From the NCBI GenBank assembly GCA_964570325.1, contig CAZMXS010000001.1, positions 1 through 64,000 on the forward strand: DNA of 64,000 nt, given 5' to 3'. The DNA comes from CAZMXS01 sp964570325 (lineage in GTDB: Bacteria > Verrucomicrobiota > Kiritimatiellia > CAIQIC01 > CAZMXS01). This document shows positions 1 to 8,329 of this stretch, piece by piece. The notes beneath the pieces were generated by a model that was given only the letters and a program-made list of their open reading frames with translations, was not told where the DNA came from and made no database searches. Within the stretch, counting starts at the first letter, position 1. Each line of letters opens with the position of its first letter. The translations under genes and the position numbers were made by a program.

Positions 1-767
1 ACCGACTCGTTGTCGCGCCCCACCACCAACCAGACAAAATCATGGCGCGCGCGCGCCAATTCCCGCGCGATTTCCGGTATGTATTGATATCCCTTCTGGG
101 GATGGTTGCGGCCAACCGACAACAACAGCCACTGTCCGGGCGCAATCCCCAGATTGCGCCGCACCAGTTCGCGGTCCACCGCCATGCCGCTGATCCGCTC
201 GATGTCCACCCCATTGGGAACATCATCAATACGGGTTTCCGGGATGCCCATGCGCAAATATTCGGCGCGCATCAGGGAACTGATGGCGGTCACGCGCGCG
301 CTTCCCGTTACCGCCGCCGTGATGGCACGGTCCAAGTGCGGGTTAAGGCGCAGCGTGAAACCCAGCGGCTCATGAATGATAATATCGTTGCCATGACAGG
401 TCATGACCACCGGCACGCCCAACCGGTCCAGCGCCGGAGCGGCCAGCATACCCAATGGGTATGCCATGTGGATATTGCAGACGTCGAAGCGAAAGAGCCG
501 CTGGTAAAAAGCCAACTGGCAGGCAATCCCGGCGGTCCGCCCCTGGCCGGCTTCCCAAGCCCGTTGCGATCTTAAAGTGTATGTGCGCGGGAGCAGCGGC
601 CAGACAGGATAAGGCACCCGCCCACGCACCCGCAGCGCCTGGCCCCACCAGGTAATGACGCATACGCGGCGCCCCTGCCGCCGCAGGTGAACCGCCAGGT
701 CGTGGACCACCATTTCAGCCCCGCCGATCCGGGGCAGAAAACTCGATGCCAGAATAGCGATATTCAT
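1..767 (-). CDS. GT4-family glycosyltransferase, cut by left edge
   Basis: The reading frame opens at an ATG (765-767) and stays open to the window edge, giving the first 255 codons; the C-terminal nucleotide-sugar-binding half is missing. The N-terminal Rossmann half of a GT-B/GT4 enzyme is clear: a first beta strand, then GGAE at residues 15-18, a CHGND motif in mid-domain, NGVD, and a VGR..PQKG segment that opens the donor domain. Such enzymes transfer a sugar from an activated donor to a growing glycan on the cytoplasmic face of the membrane. The ATG overlaps the stop of the upstream GT4 gene by 4 bases (ATGA), so the two are probably translationally coupled. Donor and acceptor cannot be told from sequence. 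Confidence 0.88.
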   Translation of the reverse strand, partial: MNIAILASSFLPRIGGAEMVVHDLAVHLRRQGRRVCVITWWGQALRVRGRVPYPVWPLLPRTYTLRSQRAWEAGQGRTAGIACQLAFYQRLFRFDVCNIHMAYPLGMLAAPALDRLGVPVVMTCHGNDIIIHEPLGFTLRLNPHLDRAITAAVTGSARVTAISSLMRAEYLRMGIPETRIDDVPNGVDIERISGMAVDRELVRRNLGIAPGQWLLLSVGRNHPQKGYQYIPEIARELARARHDFVWLVVGRDNES

Positions 768-1876
768 TGGGTTTGAAACATGATCGCCGCCATTCGCTCC
801 GCGACCCGATCCCACGTGAAACGCTCCCGGACACGCTGCATCGCCCGCGCGCCCATGACCCGCTTGTTTTCCGGCTGCGAGAAGAACTTAACGATCGCGG
901 CCGCGATGGCATTCGCGTCGCGCGGCGGCACCAGATAACCGGTCAATCCGTCTTCGATGATTTCGGGCATGGCATTCATCCGACTGCCAATACACGGCAA
1001 GCCCTGACTCATCGCCTCCAGGAAAACAAAGCCGAACGAATCGCGCAGCGAAGGCATAATGAAGAGGTCGGCCTGCCGATACAACTCCAGCAATGGCGGC
1101 CGCCCGGCTACAGGTCCAATCGCCCGAATGCCGGGGCCACTCGGAACTTCCGCCGGCGCCGGCCCGGCAATGATAAATTCCAAATCCGGAATCTCCGCGC
1201 GCGCCGCGGCAAAACCCCGCACTGCGTCCGCACCACCCTTCATCCCAAAATCCCAACCAACGAACAGGCATTTTTTCGTCACCGGCGGCGGCGCCTCCGG
1301 CTGATGTTGAAGGAAATACTCATGCACCCCGCCGCCGACGGTTGTCACCTGCGCCGCATCAACTCCGTAATCGGCCACCAGACTGGCCTTCACATAGGCC
1401 CCACCAACAAAAATATGCCGGGCATGGCGATATAGCCGGGTTTCCAGATCCAGAAACCCCTCCCGATCCTTCGGTGGCGGCACCCACGGCGTAACCCCGT
1501 CGGCCAAGCTGAGCCGCATGTTATAGAGCAAAAAAACATAGTATTCCATCCGCGCAAACTGCGGGTGGGGAAAATACTCCTTGCCCACCTGTAAAATCTT
1601 CATATCCGGCTTCAACCTGCGGTCCAACAACCGACCGTTAAGGCGTGTATTGCGCTCCCAAGCGGAGATGGAATATAAGCCTTTCTCCCAGCGACGACGC
1701 CACCAACTCTCTCGGGACAGGCTGAAACTGGTGATGGTCGGCCAGATTTTAGGCAGAGGCAGCGACCTCGCATCCACAAGCTGAAGGCCACAGCCCCGCC
1801 GCGCAAAGGCCGCCGCCAGATAGCCGCCGAGGCCCGAAGAGGCTTGCGGCTGGGTGACCACGCAAAGGTCAGGCAT
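764..1876 (-). CDS. GT4-family glycosyltransferase
   Basis: A 370-residue GT-B fold enzyme. The acceptor-side GLGGY loop lies near the N-terminus. The donor-binding motif of family GT4 is near residue 290: a serine-phenylalanine-glycine stretch followed by FLEAMSQGLP, with the conserved glutamates seven residues apart. Two ATG codons compete for the start. The inner one (1876) has GGAG six bases upstream and is preferred over the one at 1882, which has GGGAG directly abutting it. The start lies 8 bases inside the 3' end of the asparagine synthetase gene, and the stop overlaps the next GT4 gene by 4 bases, so the three genes form one operon. The sugar specificity is unknown. Confidence 0.9.
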   Translation of the reverse strand: MPDLCVVTQPQASSGLGGYLAAAFARRGCGLQLVDARSLPLPKIWPTITSFSLSRESWWRRRWEKGLYSISAWERNTRLNGRLLDRRLKPDMKILQVGKEYFPHPQFARMEYYVFLLYNMRLSLADGVTPWVPPPKDREGFLDLETRLYRHARHIFVGGAYVKASLVADYGVDAAQVTTVGGGVHEYFLQHQPEAPPPVTKKCLFVGWDFGMKGGADAVRGFAAARAEIPDLEFIIAGPAPAEVPSGPGIRAIGPVAGRPPLLELYRQADLFIMPSLRDSFGFVFLEAMSQGLPCIGSRMNAMPEIIEDGLTGYLVPPRDANAIAAAIVKFFSQPENKRVMGARAMQRVRERFTWDRVAERMAAIMFQTQ

Positions 1877-3746
1877 CCCCATCTCCCAAACGGTTGAAAT
1901 GCGCCAGCGTCACATAGCCATTCCACTGCAGGAAGTTGGACCCGATGACTTCCGCGGGAAACAATATGTCCGCGGCCCCAGGCTCGAACCATGGGTTCTT
2001 CCATGCGCGCCAGCGCTGTCGTAATTGTTGTCCCATCGCCCCCCGGCACCAATACTCCCATGGAATCCCAAACCCCTGCTTGGGCCGCTCGAAAAGCGCA
2101 GCCGGAACATAGCGCGCCAGCAGCGCGCGCAGGATGCGTTTGCCGTTGCCGTCCCCGTCCATTTTGGCCTCGTAGGGCAGGCGAGCCGCAAACTCTGCCA
2201 CGCGATGATCCAGCAAGGGACAACGGCACTCCAGCGCATGCGCCATGCTCATCATATCCACTTTGCGCAGAAAATCATCCGCCAGCCAGGTCTTTTGGGT
2301 AACGTACTGGAGCCGGCTCAACAGGTCTGCGCAAGGTACGCGCGCGAGCCAGTCCATCCGCTCTTGAAACATATCCGCGCGGCTAACCCGCGCCCGAAAT
2401 TCCGCCTTGAACAGGCGGTTTCGTTTCCGTCGAGCCAGCTTGCCATCCAGCAGCACAAACGCCTTCGGAAATCCCAACCAGCGCAGCTTGGCCTCCCACA
2501 ATCGTTCCATCAGCCTCAACGGACGCGCGAAAGCTCGCCGCTGCGCGGGATCGCCCCAGATGCGCAATGCTTGGCGAAAACTTTCATAACCCGCAAAGCA
2601 CTCATCGCCGCCATCGCCGGTCAAAGCCACCGTGACATGCCGGCGCGCGAGTTTGGACACGAAATAGGTCGGGATGGCGGAAGAATCGCCAAACGGCTCG
2701 TCGAACTGGCGCGCGACGCTTTCTGCGGCGCCGGCCATTTCCTCATCAATTCGCAGGACGTGATTTTCGATCCCAATCGCCCGGGCCACTGCCTGCGCGT
2801 GGCACGATTCGTCAAATCCGGGCTGGGAAAAGCCGATGGTATAAGACGCGATCCGCCCGCCGCTGACCTTTTGAGTCAGTGCGGCGATCAGGCTGGAGTC
2901 AATTCCGCCGGACAAAAACAGCCCGACCGGCACGTCGGCGATCAGGCGCAGGCGAATTGAATCGCACAGTAATGCCTCCAGTTCATCCACCTTGGATTCT
3001 GGAAAACGGCCCGCGGCGGCCGCCGGATCCGGCCGGCAGTCCCAATACTCGCAGGGCGCCAGCGATCCATCGGACCAAGTCGCGTAATGAGCGGGCAGAA
3101 GCCGGCGAACCGCTTGGTAAATAGTATGCTCGCCAACGGTCACGCCAACCTCCCAGACCTGGTCAAGCGCCACCCAATCCACTGCGTCCCGATCCACCAG
3201 CCCACTGGCCAGCAACGCTTTCATTTCGGAAGCGAACAGCAGCGCGCCATCCGGCCGCATCACATAATAGAGCGGTTTCTTGCCCACCCGGTCGCGGGCC
3301 AGAACCAGCCTCCGCCGCCGCGCATCCCAGATCGCAAAGGCGAACATGCCGTTCATCCGCCGCAACGTCTCTTCGATCCCGTGCTGTTCATAGAGATGGA
3401 TGATGGTTTCCGTGTCCGTCCGCGACTTGAAAACGTGCCCCTGCCCTTCTAGTTCCGCCCGGTATTCGGCGAAGTTATAGAATTCGCCATTGAATACAAT
3501 CCAGACAGTCCCGTCCTCATTCGACATCGGCTGATGGCCCGCCGGCGAAAGATCAATAATGCTCAATCGCCGGTGCGCCAAGCCAATGACCCCCAACTCG
3601 CCGGGCAAACAGGCCCGCCCATTCGCGCCCCAGAGTTCCAGCCCGGCGTCGTTCGGCCCGCGGTGGATCAGCGTGTCGCGCATCCGGCCCAATTGATCCG
3701 CGTTCAGCAGCGGATCACGGCCGGCAAATCCTACAATTCCACACAT
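1869..3746 (-). CDS. asnB: asparagine synthetase-type glutamine amidotransferase
   Basis: A full-length class II glutamine-hydrolysing asparagine synthetase of 625 residues. Cys2 after the initiator Met is the glutaminase nucleophile, with FNGEFYN near residue 85. The ATP-pyrophosphatase domain carries SGGIDSS at residues 279-285. The family makes asparagine from aspartate, but AsnB-like enzymes inside polysaccharide loci often amidate sugar carboxyl groups or other acceptors. Its position as first gene of a group with two glycosyltransferases favours a glycan role (inference). Upstream are about 100 bases of gene-free DNA and then a family A repeat (3845-3905). A second, divergent member lies at 52686-54509. 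Confidence 0.92.
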   Translation of the reverse strand: MCGIVGFAGRDPLLNADQLGRMRDTLIHRGPNDAGLELWGANGRACLPGELGVIGLAHRRLSIIDLSPAGHQPMSNEDGTVWIVFNGEFYNFAEYRAELEGQGHVFKSRTDTETIIHLYEQHGIEETLRRMNGMFAFAIWDARRRRLVLARDRVGKKPLYYVMRPDGALLFASEMKALLASGLVDRDAVDWVALDQVWEVGVTVGEHTIYQAVRRLLPAHYATWSDGSLAPCEYWDCRPDPAAAAGRFPESKVDELEALLCDSIRLRLIADVPVGLFLSGGIDSSLIAALTQKVSGGRIASYTIGFSQPGFDESCHAQAVARAIGIENHVLRIDEEMAGAAESVARQFDEPFGDSSAIPTYFVSKLARRHVTVALTGDGGDECFAGYESFRQALRIWGDPAQRRAFARPLRLMERLWEAKLRWLGFPKAFVLLDGKLARRKRNRLFKAEFRARVSRADMFQERMDWLARVPCADLLSRLQYVTQKTWLADDFLRKVDMMSMAHALECRCPLLDHRVAEFAARLPYEAKMDGDGNGKRILRALLARYVPAALFERPKQGFGIPWEYWCRGAMGQQLRQRWRAWKNPWFEPGAADILFPAEVIGSNFLQWNGYVTLAHFNRLGDGDA

Positions 3747-3844
3747 TCTTTACATCCTGTAGATGCGCTAGATGGCCACAAAACACTTAAAAGCGCTCTG
3801 GACTACTATCTGATGGTTTCTTGTTTTTCTACGAAGATTTGTTA

Positions 3845-3905
3845 ACCGCGGATGTCACGGATCAATGCGGATAAAATCATCCGTGAAATCCGCGTAATCC
3901 GCGGT
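3845..3905. repeat. repeat family A, copy A1 (reverse orientation)
   Basis: A 61-base imperfect inverted repeat starting accgcggatgtcacgg and ending gtaatccgcggt, in the spacer between the PaaK-like gene and asnB. It is the reverse complement of the copies at 26693 and 40686. The 30 bases before it (a gtttcttgtttttct tract) also precede copy A6 at 38917, so the true unit is longer than the palindrome. Confidence 0.8.
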
Positions 3906-3965
3906 CAAATGGCTTTTGGTTGCGGCTATGCCGTCCGTTGTGGTGTTTCTTGTGGCCATTCCCCA

Positions 3966-5303
3966 TCACTTCACCAGCGACACCGTGAACTTGTGCTTGC
4001 CTGACGGCAGTTTCGGAATCGCGGGCACATATTCGATCCGCAACTCCGCATCCGCCCCGACCGCCACCAAAATGGCCCGGCGCCATTCGCCCTCGCGCGC
4101 CTCGTCATGAGTGTCCGCGACCACGCGGAGACAGTATGCGTGCGGCTGCTCCTGGATGAACTGAAACTCGCGCACGCCGGCGGCGCCATACAACAAATGA
4201 GTAAAGTACTCTCCATGAATGATTTTGCCGGCAGCCGTGCGGATGGCATCGGACTGCCGCCCGCTCACCGGCGCCAGCCGCAGCGTCTCGCGTCCGCATC
4301 CGCACGGTTGATCGCTCAGGATCCGGCCGAGATCGCCAGTGTCATAGCGGATGAACGGCATGGCCCAATTCTTCAAGTAAGTGACCCGGATCGGGCCGTC
4401 AGCATGAAAGGGGTCCGCACCGCCGACTTCCACAAGGCAATCGGCTTCATTCACATGCAGGCCGGAATGGGCACCGCACTCCGCCGCCACGGCGCCAAAC
4501 TCGCGGTTGCCGTAACGGTCAAAGACGGGGCGCTGAAAAACTCGCTCCACCATGGTTCGCATGACGGGCGTGATCATTTCCGCCGAACTGATGATGCCGC
4601 GCAGGGGATAGCACGGCGCCAGCCCGCGCTCGCACAGGAAACGCGCGAACAGGAAAATGGATCCGGCGTAAGCCACGATGATATGCGGCCGGAAACGTTC
4701 CATATCCTGATGGAATTCCGCCATTCGCGCCGGCCCCATGTCAAAAGCATTGTACCAACGCCGGTTTTCTATCCACCCACGCAGCGCCGCCCGTCCGCGG
4801 GACATTGCGTCTTTGACATCCCGATCCGAACCCCACAGCATGGCAATTCGCTCTCCATAGTTCCAGCCTGCCAGGCCATCGGCCCACATCAGCGAGGACT
4901 CGCGCGCAATCATCGTCTCGCGATCAACCACAAAGCACATGGGCGTGCCGGTCGAACCGCCGGTCGCGTCGGCGCGCGCGCCCTGCGCATTGCCCGCCGT
5001 GAACTCCCCCGGATTGGCCTGCACTTGCGCCCGCGTCATCACGGGCAACGTGCTCAGGATAAGCCGCGCGTTTTGCTCGTCGATCGCGCCCGTGCCGGAT
5101 AGTTGGGCACGCCAGCGCGGCACGTGCGTGCGCGCGTGATTCAGGAGCGCCGCCAAGCGCCGGTTGACAATTTCGGCGCGCGCGGCCGACCCAATTGAAT
5201 CTTCCTTGCGCTTTTGCACCCATTCGGCCAGCACGGCAGCGCGATGGCCGCCGGCGCGGTCAATGAGCCGTCGGGATAGCAAGGCGGAGAGCAACGGGTT
5301 CAT
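3966..5303 (-). CDS. PaaK/CapK-like adenylate-forming enzyme
   Basis: A 445-residue protein of the phenylacetate-CoA ligase/CapK family in the ANL adenylate-forming superfamily. Visible signatures are GGSTGTPM (ATP P-loop), YGNREFG near residue 240, and YDTGDLG near residue 320. CapK-type members are common in capsule and exopolysaccharide loci, where they probably activate a carboxylic acid as an acyl-adenylate for transfer to a sugar or lipid; the substrate is not known. A small C-terminal lid domain is present. The gene stands alone between repeat A1 downstream and repeat B1 upstream. The ATG at 5303 gives a normal N-terminus. No CoA-specific determinant can be assigned by eye. Confidence 0.85.
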   Translation of the reverse strand: MNPLLSALLSRRLIDRAGGHRAAVLAEWVQKRKEDSIGSAARAEIVNRRLAALLNHARTHVPRWRAQLSGTGAIDEQNARLILSTLPVMTRAQVQANPGEFTAGNAQGARADATGGSTGTPMCFVVDRETMIARESSLMWADGLAGWNYGERIAMLWGSDRDVKDAMSRGRAALRGWIENRRWYNAFDMGPARMAEFHQDMERFRPHIIVAYAGSIFLFARFLCERGLAPCYPLRGIISSAEMITPVMRTMVERVFQRPVFDRYGNREFGAVAAECGAHSGLHVNEADCLVEVGGADPFHADGPIRVTYLKNWAMPFIRYDTGDLGRILSDQPCGCGRETLRLAPVSGRQSDAIRTAAGKIIHGEYFTHLLYGAAGVREFQFIQEQPHAYCLRVVADTHDEAREGEWRRAILVAVGADAELRIEYVPAIPKLPSGKHKFTVSLVK

Positions 5304-5310
5304 AATTCAA

Positions 5311-5392
5311 CTCGTACTCGATTCTCCTACTCGTACTCGTACTCGAAATGATCAAATCGAGTAGGAGGACGAGTACGATTCACGAGCACGAG
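5311..5392. repeat. repeat family B, copy B1
   Basis: An 82-base palindromic element with arms built from ctcgtactcg and its complement cgagtacgag around an AT-richer centre. It fills the spacer between two minus-strand genes. Related copies are at 17098-17173, 39479-39567 (inside a gene) and 41949-41987 (half element). Confidence 0.85.
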
Positions 5393-5414
5393 CATCACAA
5401 TCAGGTTTCAGGTC

Positions 5415-7022
5415 TCAGCCCCCAGGATTCCCCTCGATCCTGTCCCAGAGAATATTCGGCGAACCTTTGCGCACATAAAACGTCCTCCCTTGCCATTGCG
5501 CCGGCACGTAATCGTCTTTCAGGTTACGCCGGGCTTCCTGCTCATCGCCATACCAAAGCCCGGCCACTACATCCGGTTTCAACTCCCCGATCGAATAATC
5601 GTAATTCCGCTTCAAGTGGCCGGGATAGAAGTAAATCCATTTCCAGATGCCGCGGGCCTGAAGCATGGGTCGGCGCGCAATCGCCTTGTCAATTTTGCCC
5701 AGTAAATCAATCGTGTAACGCTCGCAGAAATAAGGAATTGCCCCGGCATAGATCACGGCAATGCGCGCTTCCGGCTTGGTAATTTCCTTCAGATGCAGGG
5801 CTAGTTCCACCCGCCGCCGATTGCCGTCACATTCAAAAGGTTTGTAGTAGAACACCCAATCCATTAGCGACAGCAGGCTCCCCCCCAGGGCATTGAGGTT
5901 AAGCAGACAGGCGAGAAGCACCACCACCCCGACAGCGCGTTGAACGCTATGGGGCCGGATCACCGGCCAGCGTTCCTGAACATGGGCGGCCAGCCATTTA
6001 GCGGCATCCTGAATCGCGATGGCCAACAGCACGAAAAACAACGATATTGCGACACAGAGGTAGCGGTTGGCCCCGCCCCACCATTCCCATGCGTCGCCGC
6101 CGATGTAGATGCTGTAGGCCGACTGGCAGGCAAAGATCCAGGCGAGCAGCCAGCCGCGGCGGTCCCGCTTGAACAACGCCAGCGCCGGCGGAATCGCCAG
6201 TATCAGCCAGTTCAGCTTGAGCGCGAACTCCGCGAACGCGAAGAGCCCGCGGGAGACGCGCAGGTGGAACGGGTACTGAGTGACCTTCAGGTAATACGTG
6301 TTGGGCAGAAACTCCCCATAATAGAGCCAGCGGAACGCGGTCTGGAGCGTGGTGAACAACACCAGCAACCCGATGCCCCACGCCCACTCGCGCCGGCGGA
6401 ATCCCGTGTGCAGACAGCCCATGAATATCGTCAGGCCCAATAGCGGGACCACCATATCCGGACGCACCAGGGTGCCGACTCCGAGCAGCCAGTACGGCGC
6501 CGCAGCGAACCGGTTCGCGTCCAGGCTCCGCGCCGCCAGCAGCGCCGCGCCGGTGACCAGCAGCGCCAGGACGCTGACCTCCATCCCCTGCAACCCCCAC
6601 GTGTTCAGCGGCAGGTAGGCCGCCGTCAGGATTCCCGCCCCCAGCGGGATCCCCACGGAGCCCGGCGCCATCCGGCGCGCGAGCGTAAAGACCGCCGCCA
6701 GGTTAAGCAGCAGGAAAAGCGCGCCACAGCATTGGACGCCAAGACTGACCTTTGACGCCGCAATCGGGAGCAGATGAAACGCCGCCATCAGCAAGACCCA
6801 CAGCGGATTCGTGTAACCCTCGACCCGCTCGCCCGGATTGAAGACCAGGCCGCGCCCCTGCGCCAAGTTCCGAGCGTACTGCATCGAAATCATGCCGTCG
6901 TCGAACAGGCAGAAATAGCGCTCGCCGCCGATTACGAAACTGGAGCGCTGGATGTAAATGCCGGCATAGGCGCTCCAGCAGATGGCGAGCAAGAGGAACC
7001 AACCGGTCGCTGTTTTTTTCAT
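5415..7022 (-). CDS. polytopic membrane glycosyltransferase (GT-C-like)
   Basis: A 535-residue integral membrane protein. It starts MKKTATGWF with a first hydrophobic helix, and ten or more hydrophobic segments follow. After helix 1 comes a periplasmic loop with FDDGMISMQYARN and then NPGERVEGYTNPLW. This arrangement is typical of GT-C enzymes that use polyprenyl-phosphate sugars on the outer face, the aspartates being catalytic candidates. A soluble C-terminal tail of about 120 residues may bind the acceptor. An in-frame extension to 7130 has no membrane or signal character and runs through low-complexity spacer, so the ATG at 7022 is chosen. Substrate unknown. Confidence 0.8.
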   Translation of the reverse strand: MKKTATGWFLLLAICWSAYAGIYIQRSSFVIGGERYFCLFDDGMISMQYARNLAQGRGLVFNPGERVEGYTNPLWVLLMAAFHLLPIAASKVSLGVQCCGALFLLLNLAAVFTLARRMAPGSVGIPLGAGILTAAYLPLNTWGLQGMEVSVLALLVTGAALLAARSLDANRFAAAPYWLLGVGTLVRPDMVVPLLGLTIFMGCLHTGFRRREWAWGIGLLVLFTTLQTAFRWLYYGEFLPNTYYLKVTQYPFHLRVSRGLFAFAEFALKLNWLILAIPPALALFKRDRRGWLLAWIFACQSAYSIYIGGDAWEWWGGANRYLCVAISLFFVLLAIAIQDAAKWLAAHVQERWPVIRPHSVQRAVGVVVLLACLLNLNALGGSLLSLMDWVFYYKPFECDGNRRRVELALHLKEITKPEARIAVIYAGAIPYFCERYTIDLLGKIDKAIARRPMLQARGIWKWIYFYPGHLKRNYDYSIGELKPDVVAGLWYGDEQEARRNLKDDYVPAQWQGRTFYVRKGSPNILWDRIEGNPGG

Positions 7023-7147
7023 GGTTTGATGCAGGATTCTTCCGGAGAAGCAATTGTGTCGTATGTTCCGTGCATTTTGTGGATTTCTATTATTTTGACC
7101 CATCCGTTCGCTCACGTTCGCGGCTACCAAACCTTGCTTTTCAATTT
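7023..7147. other. spacer with small dyad
   Basis: 125 bases between two minus-strand genes. It holds cgttcgctcacgttcgcgg, a short tandem/dyad motif near 7098-7116 that looks like another repeat type but occurs only once here. No promoter or terminator is convincing. Confidence 0.4.
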
Positions 7148-8293
7148 TCAGTTTCTTCTGCTCAACCCCTCATAGAGCGCCAGCAGCTTCCTGGCACTGA
7201 CATCCCATCCATGCGCCTGCACGGCACGCTCCCGGCTCCAAGTTCCCAGCCGCCGCCGGCGTTCCGCGTCCGCCGCCAGATCCCCCAACGCGGCGGCAAA
7301 GGCCGGCGCGTTGCCGGCCGGTGTCACCACCCCACCCCGGTCCCGCTCAATCAGTCGCGGCACCCAACCGCAATCGGTCGTAACGATCGGCAACCCACTG
7401 GCCATGGCTTCGAGCGCGGCGAAACAGAACGACTCGTAGTCGCTCGATATCGCCATGATATCCGCCGCGGCGTAAATGTCCGGCAGTTCCGCAAATGGCA
7501 CCTCGCCCAGGAAGATCACCCGGTCGGCCAACCCGGCCGCCGCGCATTGCGCCCGGACACTGGCCTGCAACGGGCCGCTGCCGGCCAACAGCAAGCGGGC
7601 ATTTACCCCGCCGCGCACCAGTCGGTCAAACGCCATGATGAGCATCCGATGGTTCTTAAAATCCTGGAATCGGGCCACGTATAGCAAAAGCAACTCGTCC
7701 GGGGCGATGGCGTGCCGAGAGCGAAAATCCGAATCATGCGGCCGGAACATGCTGGTATCCACTGCGTTTGGAATATCGGCGCAATCCGGCCGAACCGATG
7801 CGCGCAGTCGTTCCACCGATGTGCCGCTGGCAATCACCGCATCCGCGCGCGCCAACCCGCCCCGGGGGTCATGCACATTCGGAGCGGTCACCCGGATTAC
7901 AACTGGAACCCGGCAGCCCTGATCCTTAAGGATAGCCGTCAGCGTTGGCAATTCGCAGCATTGGATCACATCGAATTCGCCCGCCCGCCGCAGGATCCAA
8001 CGCGCGGCGGCCTTTTCAAACCAGATGAAATCCGCAACCCGCAGCCGCCAACCGCCTTTTACTCGATCCCATGGAAACCAGCCGAAGTAGGGTGTGCGCA
8101 CGGTAAAGGATGAAACCTGAGACCTGAAACTCGAATTGAAATAGGAAAGGCGAGGGTTGCTGAACAACGGTAATCCGCTCAGGAACGCGACCTGGCAGCC
8201 AAGCTGGGCCAAATGCCGCGCGATTTCGAGATCGAAAGTCTCGCCGCCGCCGCGCTCGATACTCAGCATCCGATTGACAAAGAGGACGCGCAC
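7148..8293 (-). CDS. GT4-family glycosyltransferase
   Basis: A 381-residue GT4 enzyme. The N-terminus begins with a beta strand (RVLFVNRML) and RGGGETF, the acceptor glycine loop. The donor domain has FCFAALEAMASGLPIV near residue 295 with the paired glutamates. The chosen start is GTG (8291-8293), which places the first strand at residue 2 as usual for the family; a TTG six codons upstream (8309-8311) is an alternative, and neither has a good ribosome binding site. It lies 36 bases after the membrane spermidine-synthase-like gene, so the two are probably co-transcribed. Its sugar specificity is not predictable. Confidence 0.87.
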   Translation of the reverse strand: MRVLFVNRMLSIERGGGETFDLEIARHLAQLGCQVAFLSGLPLFSNPRLSYFNSSFRSQVSSFTVRTPYFGWFPWDRVKGGWRLRVADFIWFEKAAARWILRRAGEFDVIQCCELPTLTAILKDQGCRVPVVIRVTAPNVHDPRGGLARADAVIASGTSVERLRASVRPDCADIPNAVDTSMFRPHDSDFRSRHAIAPDELLLLYVARFQDFKNHRMLIMAFDRLVRGGVNARLLLAGSGPLQASVRAQCAAAGLADRVIFLGEVPFAELPDIYAAADIMAISSDYESFCFAALEAMASGLPIVTTDCGWVPRLIERDRGGVVTPAGNAPAFAAALGDLAADAERRRRLGTWSRERAVQAHGWDVSARKLLALYEGLSRRN

Positions 8294-8329
8294 AAGAGGA
8301 ATGAATATCAATAAACGGCGCCCATTCTG

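Noticed and set aside
1612..2229. Minus-strand frame (205 codons) overlapping asnB and GT4
   Set aside because: Frame-shifted shadow of both real genes; composition unlike protein.
3747..3844. Possible terminator or tRNA near the spacer before repeat A1
   Set aside because: No cloverleaf and no stem with T-run; only repeat structure is visible.
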